DNA of 64,000 bases from Mesostigma viride (GCA_009746045.1 RPFO01000115.1:186001-250000); one strand, 5' to 3'; numbered from the stretch's first letter, positions 20,967 through 31,483 are shown. Numbers and translations: made by a program. The notes: generated by a model not told the origin, from the letters alone.

Positions 20967-21584
20967 TCAGTCGCATAATCGATTCGCCTCAGTCACGCAC
21001 TCGAACTTGTACTCCTGCCCCAGCGCGGACATCACCTCACGAACCGCTTTCTCAAACTCGTCAACACCTTCCGGTCCCCACTCATGCACGTATTCCCTCA
21101 ACCAGAACATGCAGTCTCCAGCAGACACGAACAGCCGGTCGATGATCAGGTCAGTGTGATGCTTGAAGTACTTGCCGTCCTTCAAGATGACCCATTCGAA
21201 CCGTCCCACCTCCCCTAAACCCTTAAACCCTTCTCCCCTATCATATGGCCGCGTCATCGGTATCCAACTTTCATTACCATCAGCATCGATCGACTGAAAA
21301 CAAATTGGGCTTGGTATTGATGGATCATGGGGCCTTATAGCACCACACCTCACAAGCACCTCCTCAAATGGCTCTACGGTCGGCTTTGGGAGTCCCCGAC
21401 CCTCGATATTGAAAACAAGAGCCGCGGCCTTCGCGACATCCGGTCTCAAAAGAGACCTTTCACCCTCCTTGGGCTTAAAATCCAGCTTAATGTCCGGCAG
21501 AAGCCTGAGCGCGCTCTTAACCACTCCCAGAAGCCTGTCTTCCAAGTCGATCCACTCGCCCCCCTCCGTCCTGTAGAACGTCAT
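20967..21584 (-). CDS. Tandem-family protein, copy C
   Basis: The frame is intact from ATG 21584 to the stop at 20967. Relative to A and B it lacks the seven-residue TEWQQKR region near the N-terminus (an in-frame 21-bp deletion) and has KPKEGERSLLRP instead of KPKGERSYLRP. The C-terminal part matches the truncated copy at 19626-19801 better than copies A or B, so that fragment probably came from a C-type gene. Function unknown. Confidence 0.65.
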   Translation of the reverse strand: MTFYRTEGGEWIDLEDRLLGVVKSALRLLPDIKLDFKPKEGERSLLRPDVAKAAALVFNIEGRGLPKPTVEPFEEVLVRCGAIRPHDPSIPSPICFQSIDADGNESWIPMTRPYDRGEGFKGLGEVGRFEWVILKDGKYFKHHTDLIIDRLFVSAGDCMFWLREYVHEWGPEGVDEFEKAVREVMSALGQEYKFECVTEANRLCD

Positions 21585-21641
21585 CTGCAACCCACCGACA
21601 CCGTTTGATATACATTTCTCACCGTCAACGGCCGTTGGCTT
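21585..21641 (-). promoter_or_regulatory. Shared upstream cassette with intact palindrome (copy 4)
   Basis: CAACGGCCGTTGG lies at 21626-21638, 42 bp before the ATG, with the same GTGAGAAATGTATATC and AAACGGTGTCGG segments between. Confidence 0.55.
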
Positions 21642-21968
21642 GAAAAAACAACAAGAATTTTAAGATTTATTACGCGCACAAAGCACACACTAGTTTTCAG
21701 TCTCCAACGGCCGTTGGCGCACGAAAAATGTTTTATTATGCATTTATTAATTACATCCATGGTGCCACGTGGCAAACCACACCCTACTTCCGGGTGCAAA
21801 GAAAATCAAACGCTAATTTGCAAGTTCCAACGGCCGTTGGCGCAAGAAAATCACACCCAAAATTTCTTCAGTCGCAGAATCCATTCCCCTCACGCAGTCG
21901 AACAGGGGTACTGTTCCCCCAGCGCGGACCTCGCCTCACAAATCGCCCTTGGGTACGATTTAGTCCCC

Positions 21969-22759
21969 TCAAAAAACCTTGAACATTTCACCTTTGAACT
22001 TGAAATGCACTTCACCCCCCATCCGAATTAGAAGTCCGGCCAAATTGACACCAGACCAGCTGTCTGTAACGTCGCCGTGCATAGTGCTGAGAGACTTTCT
22101 CGCCTCACGATACTTGTTACACCACTTCTTGTGTTCCTCCCAGTCCGCACGCTGGCATTCGGCAGCACAATACCGGACGTCTCGACAACCCCCGCACTTG
22201 CGGTGGACACCCTCCATCACAGAGCACGCCTTATTCGAGCAACACTTTGGAAGCGAGCCGAGCATCGGCCCTCCCACCCCCGGGAGAACGATCATCCGTG
22301 AAAACGTCAATTTCACGGACTCGGAATTCCCGAATGTAAAATGGAAACCTTCAAACCCCCCCCCTCTACTCTCGCCGATACGGTCAATCTCGGCTGCGCC
22401 TCACTCGCGTCTGGAAATTTCCCCCACTGGTCTTTCTCCCACTGGTCCCACCCAACCTTTCCGACATACGACACCAAAAGTCGAAACTCGACGTCTCGAT
22501 TGAGTGGAACCCGATCCGCCGGCGTGGGCTTGTAGAATCCGCCAGCCAAGGCGAAGTACATGTCCAGCAACTGGAGATTAATCTGTCGTCCTACTGAGGC
22601 GAACGAGTCATACACGACCAAAACCGCAAACTGGCGACCCAGGCGCTTCTCGTGCTGCCGTACCCATCCGTGGATCTCGCGAGCCCGGTTAAGTACGTTT
22701 GCTGCCACGCAGGCAATCGCAGCGCGGGTCGAAGATTCCAGCTCGCCCGTCTCCGCCAT
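21969..22759 (-). CDS. MYND-finger protein, paralog 1 (frame break at a G-run)
   Basis: The frame opens at ATG 22759 and gives a conserved-looking N-terminal domain (about residues 1-110, with FAVLVVYDSFASVGRQ and VEFRLLVSYV). A run of nine C on the plus strand at 22356-22364 marks the point where the frame must change. The next frame continues into a MYND zinc finger: CCSNKAC, then KCGGCRDVRYCAAECQRADW, then HKKWC. MYND fingers bind proline-rich partner peptides and often act in chromatin or signalling complexes. The whole protein aligns in order with the one at 28970-29730, which supports reading the two frames as one gene. The break looks like a homopolymer indel. Confidence 0.75.
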
Positions 22760-23003
22760 CCCTCCCCTGCGCCAATTGGCACGTGCGTAATACGTAAGTA
22801 ATGTTTTTCAAGTCTAACGGCCGTTGGCTCACAACCCCCCTGTGGGAAGGGTGGATGCCTTACGAACCATTCAACCACATCTTTATGCTCAGCTAGATTT
22901 TTGGAGGCCTTTCTTGGAAGGCACATGGTAATAACCATCACTAAGCTGCATAAAAGACACATCCTGCCTTACTGCCACCAAATGAAACGAATGAAATGCA
23001 CAT

Positions 23004-24259
23004 TCGGATTTCTTTGAAAAGAGTTTCTCGAAGTGAGGCGGGGAATAAGGCCGCTCACGGGAGCCGCCTGGATGGTCGGCTGAACCGGGCGGGTTTGGCA
23101 GATGTAACCGGATTTGGCTAATGGCTGGCGACCTGGAATTGTTAGTAGGGGCAGTGGCCCTATTGTGCTACAATCTCGAAACAATCTTATGCTTAAAGTT
23201 TGACAGGGCCGGGTTTGTTGAACCGGTTTGTTGAATGAGCTTCTTTCTTGTAAACGTTGGCTGAGCGCCGACGGCTGAGGCTATGGCGGTACAAGAAGTG
23301 CCTCACCAGCCTTGCGCTCAGCATGGGTGCGGGGCTAAAATTTGTTAACCAAATTTCCGGCATCCATGATCCCTGGCTGCTTAAGGCGGTTGGGATTCAT
23401 GGCTGCCACTGGCCCGGAATTAATGTCCGGGTGATCGGGGTTTAAATGCGAAGCGGGGGCTGATGCATTATTTAATGGCTGGTTTGTTTGAAAGAAACGG
23501 CCAGCTGGCCGGGTTGGGCAAGGGCTAGCTTGCTTGATGGTTCCGTACCTGGGGATGCTTGCGCCTCGGGTTGGGCTGTCGGCAGGCTGGCCTGCCTTTG
23601 AGTTGTCTCGTACCTGGAAATGCTTGCATTCCGGGTTGGGCTTGGCTTGAGGGCCGCCGCGGCTCGGGGGGTAAAAAATTTAAGTCACCGTTGTGGGACA
23701 CGGAGCCTCGGCGCAGGAGGCAAGGGCTGAAAGCCAACTTGATTTCGTAATCAGTGGTATTTCCACTTTTTTGTACGGAAGGAGTGTTTATGTGCTCGGC
23801 ACTAGGTTGGTTGCTCTTCAAAAAAGTTGTAAACTGGGCGTCGGCTGGAATCAGCGGCGCCAGTCAGCAGCTTTTGCTTTGACTTTGTGTTCCGCGACAG
23901 CACCCCTTAGCGGACCAGAGAAGAGGTCGGCAACGAGGTCAGCGGGGGCCCCCGAGTGGGGTCAAAAATGCGAGCTGTGTCGATTGACAGTGCATGAATT
24001 TTTGTGCATTCACAGTCGCTGGGAATTAAATCTGTTTTCTGGCAACGGAGAGCGCCCATCGCGACAGGACAGCTTTTGACGGGAAAGGAAATGGTGCTTC
24101 TTTAGCGGACCGGAGGGCCAGGAAGGGGAGGTTGGGTAATCGCGAGCCATGCCTAAGGAGTTCTTAATAGCGGTTCTGTAACCGCTACCTGTCTGTATGC
24201 ATCTACTTATTGTTTTAACAAAGATGCTGGTGACTATGGTGAGCAAACGGGTGTATGAA
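23004..24259. mobile_element. Modular inserted element, copy 1 (A-x-B, 1256 bp)
   Basis: The insert interrupts the satellite exactly between GCACAT and the following GGTAATG. It begins TCGGATTTCTTTGAAAAGAG and ends GGGTGTATGAA. A 235-bp left module (23004-23238) and a right module of about 125 bp (24135-24259) are shared with the adjacent copy. The 896-bp interior is unrelated to the other copy's. The right module has a perfect 8-bp stem, TAGCGGTT/AACCGCTA, with loop CTGT (24168-24187). There are no clear terminal inverted repeats, target duplication or transposase frame. The pattern resembles a non-autonomous element with swapped interiors; the class is undetermined. Confidence 0.6.
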
Positions 24260-24841
24260 TCGGATTTCTTTGAAAAGAGTTTCTCGAAGTGAGGCGGGGA
24301 ATAAGGCCGCTCACGGGAGCCGCCTGGATGGTCGGCTGAACCGGGCGGGTTTGGCAGATGTAACCGGATTTGGCTAATGGCTGGCGACCTGGAATTGTTA
24401 GTAGGGGCAGTGGCCCTATTGTGCTACAATCTCGAAACAATCTTATGCTTAAAGTTTGACAGGGCCGGGTTTGTTGAACCGGTTTGTTGAATGATAATTA
24501 GAACCTTTCGGAAAGGGTATTTGATTGGTTGTTGTTTTTGTGGTACGGTAGGTGTCGCTACATTCTCAGGTTGGCGTGTTAAGTTAAGCTCGGTTGCTGA
24601 TGTCAGCCCCGTGCTAGGGCAGTTTGACTACTTTGGCGGCGTAGTGACATTGTTGTGGTCTTTTTTTCTTGTCCCACCCACCCACCCTCTTTGGTGGCCT
24701 GGTCTGCGCGGGTAATCGCGAGCCATGCCTAAGGAGTTCTTAATAGCGGTTCTGTAACCGCTACCTGTCTGTATGCATCTACTTATTGTTTCGACACGAA
24801 CAAAGATGCTGGTGACTATGGTGAGCAAACGGGTGTATGAA
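24260..24841. mobile_element. Modular inserted element, copy 2 (A-y-B, 582 bp)
   Basis: It follows copy 1 without a gap. The left module 24260-24494 appears identical to that of copy 1. The right module 24710-24841 differs by a 7-bp indel near TTGTTTCGACACGAA. The interior is a different 215-bp sequence. The satellite resumes with GGTAATG at 24842. Confidence 0.6.
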
Positions 24842-26790
24842 GGTAATGTTTTTCAAGTCTAACGGCCGTTGGCTCACAACCCCCCTGTGGGAAGGGTGGA
24901 TGCCTTACGAACCATCCAACCACATCTTTATGCTCAGCTAGATTTTTGGAGGCCTTTCTTGGAAGGCACATGGTAATAACCATCACTAAGCTGCATGAAA
25001 GACACATCCTGCCTTACTGCCACCAAATGAAAAGAATGAAATGCACATGATAATGTTTTTCCAATTCCAACGGCCGTTGGCTCACAACCCCCCTGTGGGA
25101 AGGGTGGATGCCTTACGAACCAGTCAAGCCCCATCTTTATGCTCAGCTAGATTTTTTGGAGGCCTTTCTAGGAGAAAAATGGTAAATAGCCACCACTAAG
25201 CTGCATAAAAGACACATCCTGCCTTATTGCCACCCAATTAAACGAATGAAATGCACATGGTAATGTTTTTCAAGTCCAACGGCCGTTGGCTCACAACCCC
25301 CGTGTGGGAAGGGTGGATGCCTTACGAACCATTCAACCACATCTTTATGCTCAGCTAGATTTTTGGAGGCCTTTCTTTGAAGGCACATGGTAATAACAAT
25401 CACTAAGCTGCATGAAAGACACATCCTGCATTATTGCCACCAAATGAAACGAATGAAATGCACATTTTATTGTTTTTCAATTCCAACGGCCGTTGCTCAC
25501 AACCCCCCTGTGGGAAGGGTGGATGCCTTACGAACCATTCAACCACATCTTTATGCTCAGCTAGATTTTTGGAGGCCTTTCTTGGAAGAAAAATGGTAAT
25601 AGCCACCACAAAGCTGCATGAAAGATACATCCTGGCTGATTGCCAACCCACTCAAAGGAATGAAATGCACATGATAATGTTTTTCAAGTCCAACGGCCGT
25701 TGGCTCACAACCCCCCTCTGGGAAGGGTGGATGCCTTACGAACCATTCAACCACATCTTTATGCTCAGCTAGATTTTTGGAGGCCTTTCTTGGAAGAAAA
25801 ATGGTAATAGCCACCACTAAGCTGAATGAAAGATACATCCTGGCTGATTGCCAACCCACTCAAAGGAATGAAATGCACATGATAATGTTTTTCAAGTCCA
25901 ACGGCCGTTGGCTCACAACCCCCACTGGGAAGGGTGGATGCCTTACGAACCAGTCAAGCCCATCTTTATGCTCAGCTAGATTTTTGGAGGCCTTTCTTGG
26001 AAGAAAAATGGTAATAGCCACCACTAAGCTGAATGAAAGATACATCCTGGCTGATTGCCAACCCACTCAAAGGAATGAAATGCACATGATAATGTTTTTC
26101 AAGTCCAACGGCCGTTGGCTCACAACCCCCCTCTGGGAAGGGTGGATGCCTTACGAACCAGTCAAGCCCATCTTTATGCTCAGCTAGATTTTTTGGAGGC
26201 CTTTCTTGGAAGAAAAATGGTAATAGCCACCACTAAGCTGCATGAAAGACACATCCTGCCTTATTGCCACCCAATGAAACGAATGAAATGCACATGATAA
26301 TGTTTTTAAGTCTAACGGCCGTTGGCTCACAACCCCCCTTGGGAAGGGTGGATGCCTTACGAACCAGTCAACCACATCTTTATGCTCAGCTAGTTTTTTT
26401 GGAGGCCTTTCTAGGAAGGCAATGGTAATAGCCACACTAAGCTGCATGAAAGACACATCCTGCCTTATTGCCACCCAATGAAACGAATGAAATGCACATG
26501 ATAATGTTTTTCCAATTCCAACGGCCGTTGCTCACAACCCCCCTCTGGGAAGGGTGGATGCCTTACGAACCAGTCAAGCCCATCTTTATGCTCAGCTAGT
26601 TTTTTTGGAGGCCTTTCTAGGAGAAAAATGGTAAATAGCCACCACTAAGCTGCATGAAAGACACATCCTGGCTGCTTGCCACCCTATCAAACGAATAAAA
26701 AGCACATGATAATGTTTTTCCAATTCCAACGGCCGTTGGCTCACAACCCCCTTCGGGTAGAGGCCTTACGGACCAGTCAGAAATGGTGTC

Positions 26791-27661
26791 CACCAAGCTA
26801 TTCCCCCACACCCACAGTTGTCCTTGTCCACATACCTTTCCAGTACAGTTGTCCTCAGCTTCTCAGCAACGGGCGACTCCTCTCCTTCTTGATGCCTTGA
26901 CAGATATCACATAAACAAAACACGATCACGAGAGCATCAGGATTGTTAGAGGTTTCCTCCATCAACGACCGTAAGATACACACACCTCAAAAACCAACTT
27001 TCTTGTCCTCCCAAATAACATATGTTTTTAAATGTAAAATAAATCACATTCATATTCTGTCACTTGATTTAACCACACAATTGTTCAGGTCCAACGCCCG
27101 TTGGCATTACGCCTCTTCCCGGTAAAATACTATTTATTGCTCCAACCCCACAAGAAACTCGTTCCGGACCTGTTCGAAGCGAAGAGCACTGCCAGGGATC
27201 GGAGTCGAGCCAGATTTGTGTGCGGAACATGATGGCTGGCCTACGTGGTGTGGAGCAATAATGTCGACATTTTCAGTGACTGTTCAGCCTAAAAAAATAA
27301 CAAGCAGATGCGACGGCCCCTCCATTAAACAAATTATCCACCACTGTTGCGCTACACTAGCAATGTTTGTCAAGGTCCAACGGCCGTTGGCATCAAATAA
27401 ATCACAACCATTGGTCACTCCATTTAACAAAATACCCACAACTTTTTAACCACACTAGAAATGTTTTTTGAGGTCCAACGGCCGTTGGAATCCAAAAAAT
27501 GCCGAATTCATGTCAAATTTATATAAATGTGACAGTTGACAGAATTAGAGATAATTAAATCATCAAATCCAGCTTTAGCCATCAGCCTTACCCATCAGCA
27601 AAAATTGGCGAATTTCATTCAATATTAGAATTCAAAATTTATTAATGAAATTTATGTTTCA
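26791..27661. other. Intergenic region with scattered single palindromes
   Basis: I see no gene here. Single palindromes occur near 27091 (CCAACGCCCGTTGG, mutated), 27377 and 27475, each after AGGTCC and before a short A/T-rich tract. The sequence becomes AT-rich towards 27661, as expected for the 3' flank of the F-box-like gene. Confidence 0.5.
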
Positions 27662-28567
27662 TCATTCAACCTCTTCAGAATCCTCATCCAAACACAACAT
27701 CATGTCCCCTTTCCACTTGTACATACTACTCTCGGCCAAATACAGCAAGCGTGCCTTCTTCCCCCCAAAAAACTTGAGATAATCCGGTGTGAAGATTGTT
27801 CCGCTGAGGACCTGCATAGCTAACTCCACCAAAACGCTTGCCATATCCTCCTCCCTACACCTCCTCTCTAATAAGGCCTTCATGTCTGCGTTCTCATCAA
27901 ATCCCATGATCAGAACTGCACATGCCATTCCTCCCCCCTCCAGAGGCAGCCCCTCCAAAAGCTTCACCCATTCTGCCTCCCTACGCGCTCTCCTCCCCGG
28001 AGGAAAAAAAATGTCCTCATCCGGGTCATAAGGAGTATCGCAGAACCAGAAAATGCTCCTTAACCCCCATAGTTCATAATTATCGTACAAGTCATCCATT
28101 TCCTTTCCCAATTGGCGTAAGCGAGCTGTCCACCCCCTCCAATTCCTCTCCAACACACGTCTCCTCTCAGCACGCTCGGACCTGAACAACCCTCCCATCG
28201 TCCTTGCTCGTGCATGTCCCTCTGGTGCTGGCTGGCGTCCTAACACCTCCTCAACTTCTTCACAATATACCTTAAAATACATTCCCCTTGTGACGAGTGT
28301 GTAGGGGGTGATATCAGCGCTTGCACACTTTACTTGCCCGCCATACAATTCTCGGAAAAGAGACTCAGTTATCAATGTACGAGGACCATCCCCGAATGCG
28401 TCCACGAACCCAGAAATTAACTTAAAGCTGAATTGGGGTTCATACCTCCCCGACACCGCTTCCCTAGCCCCTCTACAAACTGCTTCAAAGCGGGCTACGT
28501 CGGGCGCCTCCATAAAAGCTGCGACTTCGGTCCAAATTTCCCACGGCAGTGAGATATCCCCTTCCAT
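27662..28567 (-). CDS. F-box-like protein
   Basis: The frame is intact to the stop at 27662. The segment ISLPWEIWTEVAAFMEAPDV, followed by ARFEAVCRGAREAV, fits the F-box pattern (LPxEIWxxVxxFL, then a VC/VCR motif). F-box proteins typically recruit substrates to SCF ubiquitin ligases through Skp1. The remainder has no recognisable WD40, Kelch or LRR repeats. It contains a basic helical stretch (RSERAERRRVLERNWRGW) and an acidic C-terminus. I chose ATG 28567, just before the F-box. The frame is open up to an ATG at 28684, and an acceptor-like GTGCAG near 28602 hints at an upstream intron, so the true N-terminus may be longer. Confidence 0.6.
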   Translation of the reverse strand: MEGDISLPWEIWTEVAAFMEAPDVARFEAVCRGAREAVSGRYEPQFSFKLISGFVDAFGDGPRTLITESLFRELYGGQVKCASADITPYTLVTRGMYFKVYCEEVEEVLGRQPAPEGHARARTMGGLFRSERAERRRVLERNWRGWTARLRQLGKEMDDLYDNYELWGLRSIFWFCDTPYDPDEDIFFPPGRRARREAEWVKLLEGLPLEGGGMACAVLIMGFDENADMKALLERRCREEDMASVLVELAMQVLSGTIFTPDYLKFFGGKKARLLYLAESSMYKWKGDMMLCLDEDSEEVE

Positions 28568-28750
28568 TATCGGCCCCGACGTCAAACTTGTCCCCTCTGC
28601 ACATAACATACATCGACGTCCATCCTTAAAAAAAATGAGGTTTTGTCGGAAAGAAAATATGCAAACGTTAGGCGAGGTTTCCAATCCCTAACGGCCGTTG
28701 GGTCACTAATTGTTGTTTAACCCACTACAGTCGCATGAGAGAAAACGAAA

Positions 28751-28887
28751 GTCAATTTTATTCCAATTTCAAAGTGAAAGGAGAATCCACTATTACACCA
28801 TTTTACAACACAAATCAGGTCAATTTTATTCCAATTTCAAAGTAAAAAGAGAATTCACCATTACACCATTTTACAACACAAATCAGG
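28751..28887. repeat. 68-bp direct duplication
   Basis: Two adjacent copies begin GTCAATTTTATTCCAATTTC at 28751 and 28819, with a few substitutions. They lie in the gap between the F-box-like gene and the second MYND gene. Confidence 0.85.
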
Positions 28888-28969
28888 ACTACATACACAA
28901 ATTTCAAACCCAAAATGCGTCCAGTTTCCAACCTCAAAAGCAAATTATTACTCTACATTTCCAGTTTTT

Positions 28970-29730
28970 CTATGAGGAAGAACCGTAGTAGAAGGTGAAG
29001 GAGAAGTCGACCTCAGAGAAGTCGACCTGAGTTCCATCCAGTATGGTCGTCCTGTTTACCCCCCTTATCACCCCTGCCAGCCCCTCCCTTGCTTGCCTCA
29101 GACGTTCGCATCTATCCTTATGCCTACTCCAGTCAGCACGCTGGCACTCCTCACTGCAATATCTGGCATCCCTACATCCTCTACACCACTTCTGAGGGCC
29201 TGTTTGGCACCCACACCCCTCCTTGGAGCAATTTCGCATACCACGCATGGGTCCCCATCCCTCACGATCGGGTCAGAGAGCAAGAAAAGGTTCATGTTGA
29301 GGGGTACTTCTGCCCCTACACACGCATCAGCCCTCACGCGCAGGGAAGACGTAACATTCGGGTAAAATGCGCGCCCGTAGGTGCACCCAACCTGAGCCCC
29401 TTCCTCTTCCCCCAACTCTATCTTTGGCCCCTTTGTAATGAACGACACCAAAAGGCGGAACTCCCTCGTTGGGTCTATTGGCGCTCTTAGATCCATCTGT
29501 GGTACGAAAAAACCCTGTTGAATACAGAAGTTCATATCAGCTAGCTGGGCGTACATAACCCTCTCCATTTGGCTGAACGAATCAAACGCCAATAAAACGG
29601 CCAAGTGGCGGCCTGTCTTCTCCTGCGCGACACGAACTTCCTCGAATATGACACGCGACAGAAAGCGAACTTGTTTGTAAACGTTTTGAAGGACGCTTCC
29701 GTAGACTTCATTCACGATCTCGGACTCCAT
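28970..29730 (-). CDS. MYND-finger protein, paralog 2 (one frame break)
   Basis: The start is ATG 29730 (MESEIVNEV). The N-terminal domain (to about residue 140) aligns with the paralog at 21969-22759: HLAVLLAFDSFSQMERV and EFRLLVSFI are the matching blocks. The finger is CSKEGCGC, then WCRGCRDARYCSEECQRADW, then HKDRC, a complete MYND Cys/His set. The two parts lie in different frames and the switch falls near 29250, at GGATGGGGACCC rather than at a long homopolymer. The paralog alignment runs straight through this point, so a single-base indel is more likely than an intron. The C-terminus ends in aromatic residues (FSFTFYYGSSS). Confidence 0.7.
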
Positions 29731-29910
29731 CTTTTTCAGGGAAAAAACGAACAAAAAGATTTACATCGCGGCCAAAAAAACGCGTTTTCCCATTAGTGTG
29801 TTTGCCTAATTTATTGTAATCATTCATTTTTAAAACAGTCAGGTCCTTCACAACCTCAGAAAATGATTTCATTAAATTGGCATATACATTTAAAAACATC
29901 TTAGGTCGCA

Positions 29911-30165
29911 CTACTTTTTGCGTTTCAGTTTACGTTTGTTTCCCGGTTGAATAAAGTTGACACCATCCCCTTCATCGTCGGAAATTAAGGCCGGCATTTC
30001 GTCCACTTCAGCTTGTACATCATCTTTTTTCATCACAACCATGGCTGGAATTGAATCCCAAAATTTCTCAATCGCTCTAACAACTTCGGCTGGCAGTTTT
30101 TTGGCCCCCCGTTCAACTGCCTCTCTCTCCTGGTTCGACACCGAAACGTCCTTGTCTTTCTCCAT
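29911..30165 (-). CDS. Small protein with basic C-terminal tail
   Basis: This is an intact 84-codon frame from ATG 30165. It is charged and helix-prone at the start, has an acidic DDVQAEVDEMPALISDDEGD middle and ends in KRKLKRKK, a likely nuclear or nucleic-acid-binding tail. It lies on the same strand as its neighbours, about 180 bp upstream of the MYND gene. It may be the last exon of a longer gene. The function is unknown and the gene is unproven. Confidence 0.4.
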   Translation of the reverse strand: MEKDKDVSVSNQEREAVERGAKKLPAEVVRAIEKFWDSIPAMVVMKKDDVQAEVDEMPALISDDEGDGVNFIQPGNKRKLKRKK

Positions 30166-30204
30166 TGAAAAAAACTGCACGTGAAGCACAACTGGCACAA
30201 CCAA

Positions 30205-30843
30205 TGTAAGTAAACCTAGTACCTTCAGGGGCGGATTAATTCATCAGCCGGAGTACAATTTTATTTTACAACGCCAACGGCCGTTGGCATTACAGCAATG
30301 AAGTTAAGATAAAAACGTCGTAATGCAACGGCTGATAAAACTGGCGTATAATCAATAACGCAAAAAAAATTGGCAAGAACTTTTTTTTGGAGGTCCAACG
30401 GCCGTTGGCATCACGTAAATCACAACAGCAATGATGGAAACTGATTTTGCAAGTCCAACGGCCGTTGGCATCACGTAAATCACAACAGCAATGATGGAAA
30501 CTGATTTTGCAAGTCCAACGGCCGTTGGCATCAAGAAAATCAGAAGAGGGAGCGACTGCCCAAAAAACGCATAATAATAAAACAAGTACCTTGCAGGTGG
30601 TTGACAGACGCGAATCTTGTGTGGCGACGTGGAATCTGCAAGGAATGCGCAAAAACGTTGCAATCAGAACTACAAGGATTACATATTTTCCACATTTAGT
30701 TTTTCAGGTCCAACGGCCGTTGGCATGAGATAAATAAGAATACCACTACATGCGTGTGAGAAAATTGTGCCGGGTGACAGAATTAAATCCAAGTTGCCCA
30801 GCAGGTGGGAGGGAGGGAAAAGGAGTGATCAATGAAATGCCCC
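30205..30843. other. Intergenic, five palindromes including an exact 60-bp duplication
   Basis: No gene is visible. Palindromes lie at about 30276, 30395, 30456, 30516 and 30710. Positions 30421-30480 and 30481-30540 are an exact 60-bp tandem duplication apart from the last few bases. The flanks differ from the other arrays (ATTTTGCAAGTCC on the left, CATCACGTAAATCAC on the right), but the core is unchanged. Confidence 0.7.
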
Positions 30844-31481
30844 CCCTTGGAGGGAGGGAGGGAGGAAGGGAGGGAGGGAGGGAGGGAGGGAGGGAAGGAG
30901 GGAGGTAGGGAAGGGGGAAGGAGGGAAGTAGGGAGGGAGGGAGGGAGGGAGGGAGGGAGGGAGGGAAGGAGGGAAGGAGGGAAGGAGGGAAGAAGGGAAG
31001 GAGGAAGGAGGGAAGGAGGGAAGGAGGGAAGGAGGCAAGGAGGCAAGGAGGAAAGGAGGGACGGAGGGAAGGAGGGAAAGGAGGAGGGAAGGAGGGAAGG
31101 AGGGAAGGAGGGAAGGAGGGAAGGAGGGAAGGAGGGAAGGAGGGAAGGAGGGAAGGAGGGAAGGAGGGAAGGAGGGAAGGAGGGAAGGAGGGAAGGAGGG
31201 AAGGAGGGAAGGAGGGAAGGAGGGAAGGAGGGAAGGAGGGAAGGAGGGAAGGAGGGAAGGAGGAAGGAGGGAAGGAGGAGGGAAGGAGGGAAGGAGGGAA
31301 GGAGGGAAGGAGGGAAGGAGGGAAGGAGGGAAGGAGGGAAGGAGGGAAGGAGGGAAGGAGGGAAGGAGGGAAGGAGGGAAGGAGGGAAGGAGGGAAGGAG
31401 GGAAAGGAGGAGGGAAGGAGGGAAGGAGGGAAGGAGGGAAGGAGGGAAGGAGGGAAGGAGGGAAGGAGGGAAGGAGGGAAG
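30844..31481. repeat. Purine-only octamer array, (GGGAAGGA)n
   Basis: About 640 bp of almost pure purine on the plus strand. It begins as (GGGA)n and settles into GGGAAGGA, with occasional GGAAGGAGG and GGCAAGGA variants. Both-strand open frames (Gly/Arg/Lys/Glu; Pro/Ser/Leu) are artefacts. Mirror symmetry makes intramolecular triplex (H-DNA) formation plausible. Confidence 0.93.
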
Positions 31482-31483
31482 GA

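Larger units (their letters stand above)
22795..26790. repeat. 206-209 bp satellite, about 11 units, one palindrome per unit
   Basis: Palindrome cores (CCAACGGCCGTTGG or CTAACGGCCGTTGG) start at 22814, 24859, 25067, 25276, 25483, 25690, 25898, 26105, 26312, 26518 and 26726. Each is followed by CTCACAACCCCC, GGGAAGGGTGGATGCCTTAC, then TTTATGCTCAGCTAG, TTTTTGGAGGCCTTTCT and GAAATGCACATGATAATG. Between the first and second unit lies a 1838-bp insertion. Open frames in the array repeat the same peptide and are artefacts. Confidence 0.95.

Noticed and set aside
24010-24246. Small minus-strand ORFs inside the modular element as a transposase
   Set aside because: They are under 80 codons, without recognisable motifs, and not conserved in the second copy's interior.
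23004-24841. Helitron identity for the modular element
   Set aside because: It starts with TC, but the right end lacks CTRR and the stem-loop lies about 70 nt from the end instead of about 10. Class left open.
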